The notes under the pieces were generated by a model. The model was given only the letters and a program-made list of their open reading frames with translations. It was not told where the DNA came from and did not search any database. Shown in pieces: positions 62,385 to 64,000 of a DNA stretch of 64,000 nt (within the stretch, counting starts at the first letter, position 1; each line of letters opens with the position of its first letter). Location of the stretch: NCBI RefSeq assembly GCF_028713855.1, contig NZ_JAQTNN010000006.1, forward strand, positions 62,001 through 126,000. The letters are read 5' to 3'. Source of the DNA: Sulfuricurvum sp. Lineage in GTDB: Bacteria; Campylobacterota; Campylobacteria; Campylobacterales; Sulfurimonadaceae. The position numbers and the translations under genes were made by a program.

Positions 62385-62694
62385 AATAGACCCATCGTTC
62401 CTCATAAACCGGTTGTGGAGCATAAATTACGGGAGCCGGAGTCGAAACGCTCTGAACATAAGTCACATTCTCTCGGTTTGGCTCAGAAAGCACGTACCCT
62501 AACATCCCTCCGATCACGAGGGGGACAACCCAGTTCCCACCGTTGTGATGGTAATTTCCACGATTGTCATGACTATAATGCTGGATTGGAACATACCGTC
62601 CTCCTCGGTCATTATCATGACGATCAGCATATGCCGAAACCGATAAAATCATAACCGCACTTAAAACAGCGCTGATAGAACGTAATGCTTTCAT
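62338..62694 (-). CDS. Small exported protein with glycine-rich membrane segment
   Basis: 118 residues with signal peptide (SISAVLSAVMILSVSAYA). Past the signal it is rich in His, Asn, Gly and Arg (HDNDRGGRYVPIQHYSHDNR), then has a single hydrophobic segment, VVPLVIGGMLGYVLS, with glycine-zipper spacing, and a C-terminal EERWVYFSDCDCQRK with a Cys-Asp-Cys pair. I recognise no family. The 3' end is antisense to the diguanylate cyclase gene. Confidence 0.6.
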   Translation of the reverse strand: MKALRSISAVLSAVMILSVSAYADRHDNDRGGRYVPIQHYSHDNRGNYHHNGGNWVVPLVIGGMLGYVLSEPNRENVTYVQSVSTPAPVIYAPQPVYEERWVYFSDCDCQRKVLVPVR

Positions 62695-62816
62695 AGGATA
62701 CTCCTATTGTTTAGATAGCGTTATCATGACATATAAGTGTGAATCGATTGTGAAGATACAAAAATAGAGTGATTTGTTTATTATTCGATAAAATATGATC
62801 CATAATAGGAGTATAT

Positions 62817-63581
62817 ATGCGATCTTTTACTATTCTAACCGCTTCGGCTTTGCTTTTTTCTCTCTCTTGGGCTAATCCGCAATGTTACCTCGAAGGTTAC
62901 CCCAACCTTGTCGCATCAGCAGATGAGAATGCGATTGTTCTCAAAGACGGAACCCGTTTTTCCTACCATACAAAAGATTCAAAATCATCATGGGATGAAA
63001 AAATAAACCATGCTGACCTTGCGACACAAGTAGAGCAACACTACGATGCAGGTGGTTATGATACACCGCCGTCATACCTTTTTGATCCGGGACGTCTGCG
63101 CTACCAACCTTTTTTTCAAGCACTCTACGGCAAAGATCAAAAAGCCATTGAAAAGAATCTTGTCCACATTAACTGGCCGACATTAAAAGGAACCCTCAAC
63201 CTCCCCGTGAACAAAGTGGGCGGAGTGGATAAAAAACTCTATGCAATCGGTCAAGAGATCTCAAAACTCCCTAAAAGTGACCGTATCTGGGCAGAAGGAG
63301 CAACAACCTACTGTTATCGGGTGATCCAAGATACCGATCGGCTCTCTATGCACAGCTACGGTATCGCCATCGACCTCGCCCCGACCAAAACCCAATACTG
63401 GAAGGACGAAGCTCCATCAGAGACTGCTCACATCGGCTATCGCAACACAATGCCCGTATCTATCGTACGCATTTTTGAAAAATACGGTTTCATCTGGGGC
63501 GGACGATGGTATCACTATGATACGATGCATTTCGAGTATCGTCCTGAGCTCCTAGCACCGTCATGTGTAGCCAAAAATTGA
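62817..63581 (+). CDS. M15-family (VanY-like) D-alanyl-D-alanine carboxypeptidase
   Basis: 254 residues with signal peptide (ILTASALLFSLSWAN). Zinc ligands and catalytic residues match M15B/VanY enzymes: SMHSYGIAIDLAPT (SxHxxGxAxD, about 178-191) and WYHYDTMHFEYRPEL (HFE near 238). It should cut the D-Ala-D-Ala or related cross-link peptides of peptidoglycan in the periplasm. TAGGAG precedes the ATG by six to seven bases. It overlaps the next gene by one base (TGATG). Confidence 0.85.
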   Translation: MRSFTILTASALLFSLSWANPQCYLEGYPNLVASADENAIVLKDGTRFSYHTKDSKSSWDEKINHADLATQVEQHYDAGGYDTPPSYLFDPGRLRYQPFFQALYGKDQKAIEKNLVHINWPTLKGTLNLPVNKVGGVDKKLYAIGQEISKLPKSDRIWAEGATTYCYRVIQDTDRLSMHSYGIAIDLAPTKTQYWKDEAPSETAHIGYRNTMPVSIVRIFEKYGFIWGGRWYHYDTMHFEYRPELLAPSCVAKN

Positions 63582-64000
63582 TGAATCACGGGATGCAAAT
63601 CGCTTACGATGAAGCGATCAACGGTATGCACAACAATGACGGAGGTCCTTTCGGAGCTGCCATTATCCACAACGGAGAAGTTGTCGCTTCCGCCCACAAC
63701 GAAGTGCTACGAACCAACGATCCTACTGCCCATGCGGAGATCAATGCTATCCGCAAAGCCTCTCAGATTTTAGGACGCTTTGATCTTTCCGACTGTATCC
63801 TCTACACCACCTGCTATCCCTGTCCCATGTGTATGGGCGCAATTCTCTGGGCACGGATTCCCGCTGTATACTATGGAGCTTCGAAGGCCGATGCCGCACG
63901 AGGCGGATTCGACGATAATCAGTTTTATACTCTTTTACAGCATCCGGATACCGCTCTCGATCTTCATCCTGTTGATACGGAAAAGACAAAAAAACTCTTC
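63581..64000 (+). CDS. Nucleoside/guanine deaminase of the cytidine deaminase-like superfamily (partial)
   Basis: About 140 residues are visible; the frame runs off the right edge. Zinc-binding and catalytic motifs are present: THAEINAIRKAS (HAE) and TTCYPCPMCMGAILWARI (PCxxC). The NDGGPFGAAIIHNGE start resembles GuaD-type guanine deaminases and TadA. The GFDDNQFY segment downstream favours the guanine deaminase branch. I start at the ATG overlapping the M15 stop (TGATG); an in-frame ATG at 63563 is possible. Confidence 0.8.
   Translation, partial: MNHGMQIAYDEAINGMHNNDGGPFGAAIIHNGEVVASAHNEVLRTNDPTAHAEINAIRKASQILGRFDLSDCILYTTCYPCPMCMGAILWARIPAVYYGASKADAARGGFDDNQFYTLLQHPDTALDLHPVDTEKTKKLF

Noticed and set aside
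1..64000. CRISPR array, integrase, transposase or rRNA genes
   Set aside because: I looked for regularly spaced short repeats and for recognisable transposase/integrase motifs in the translated frames and saw none.

Overview
The window looks like a chromosomal segment of a free-living sulfur-oxidising campylobacterotan (Sulfuricurvum/Sulfurimonas-like). This is inferred from gene content, not from a marker gene: a complete Campylobacter-type pgl N-glycosylation locus, a futalosine-pathway gene (mqnA), a class V aminotransferase next to hisZ, a CowN-like nitrogen-fixation accessory gene, several c-di-GMP enzymes, and frequent tight ATGA/TAATG gene overlaps. The genes are densely packed and no gene-free stretch exceeds about 250 bases.

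Layout. 1-4517: hisZ (cut by the window edge), an aminotransferase, uppP, rdgB and an MFS transporter. 4560-6966: an accessory patch with two paralogous membrane-protein genes whose 5' ends and promoters are near-identical (274 bp, 7 differences), with an ORF6N/phospholipase D-like gene between them and a REP-like palindrome at each repeat end. 6979-15837: housekeeping genes for molybdopterin (moaD-moaE-moeA), menaquinone (mqnA), glutamyl-tRNA (gltX), a periplasmic chaperone, fatty acid synthesis (accB-accC), dCTP deamination (dcd) and two stand-alone GAF proteins. 15840-17645: asnB.

17717-31551: one long plus-strand operon for protein N-glycosylation. Its order is a coiled-coil protein, the flippase PglK, an AT-rich inserted block (surface-sugar transferase-like protein, methyltransferase, GT2, GT4), then PglA, PglC, PglD, PglB, PglE and PglF. 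PglF, PglE and PglD make UDP-diNAc-bacillosamine. PglC loads it on undecaprenyl phosphate, PglA and probably the extra transferases extend it, PglK flips it, and PglB transfers it to Asn in the periplasm. The inserted block suggests a non-Campylobacter, possibly methylated glycan.

31481-35089: a papain-like/NlpC-type protein, an LpxH-like phosphoesterase, ilvD and a Gly-Leu-Cys-Ser tRNA cluster with a strong terminator after tRNA-Gly. 35202-41614: a minus-strand operon of three signal-peptide beta-propeller proteins, a 36-residue ORF and a 911-residue RTX protein with a putative M91-like zinc peptidase head. This operon lies between an intact AEC transporter gene (41820-42695) and a 16-codon remnant of a second AEC gene's 3' end (35152-35202), so it looks like an inserted island. 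42773-49908: CowN-like protein, a double CDGSH protein, a metallo-beta-lactamase-fold hydrolase, and a minus-strand envelope/redox operon (thioredoxin-like protein, FtsX-type permease, LolD-type ATPase, oxidase-subunit-I-like protein, membrane protein, YceI, half-size TauE). 49990-54847: hypotheticals, an OmpA-domain protein and an RMD1/DUF155 protein. 54887-62384: a small cytochrome c and four c-di-GMP enzymes with CZB, CBS and PAS sensors. The right end has a small exported protein, an M15 peptidase and a nucleoside deaminase cut by the edge.

Functions come from reading motifs and family resemblance by eye. No database search or alignment program was run.
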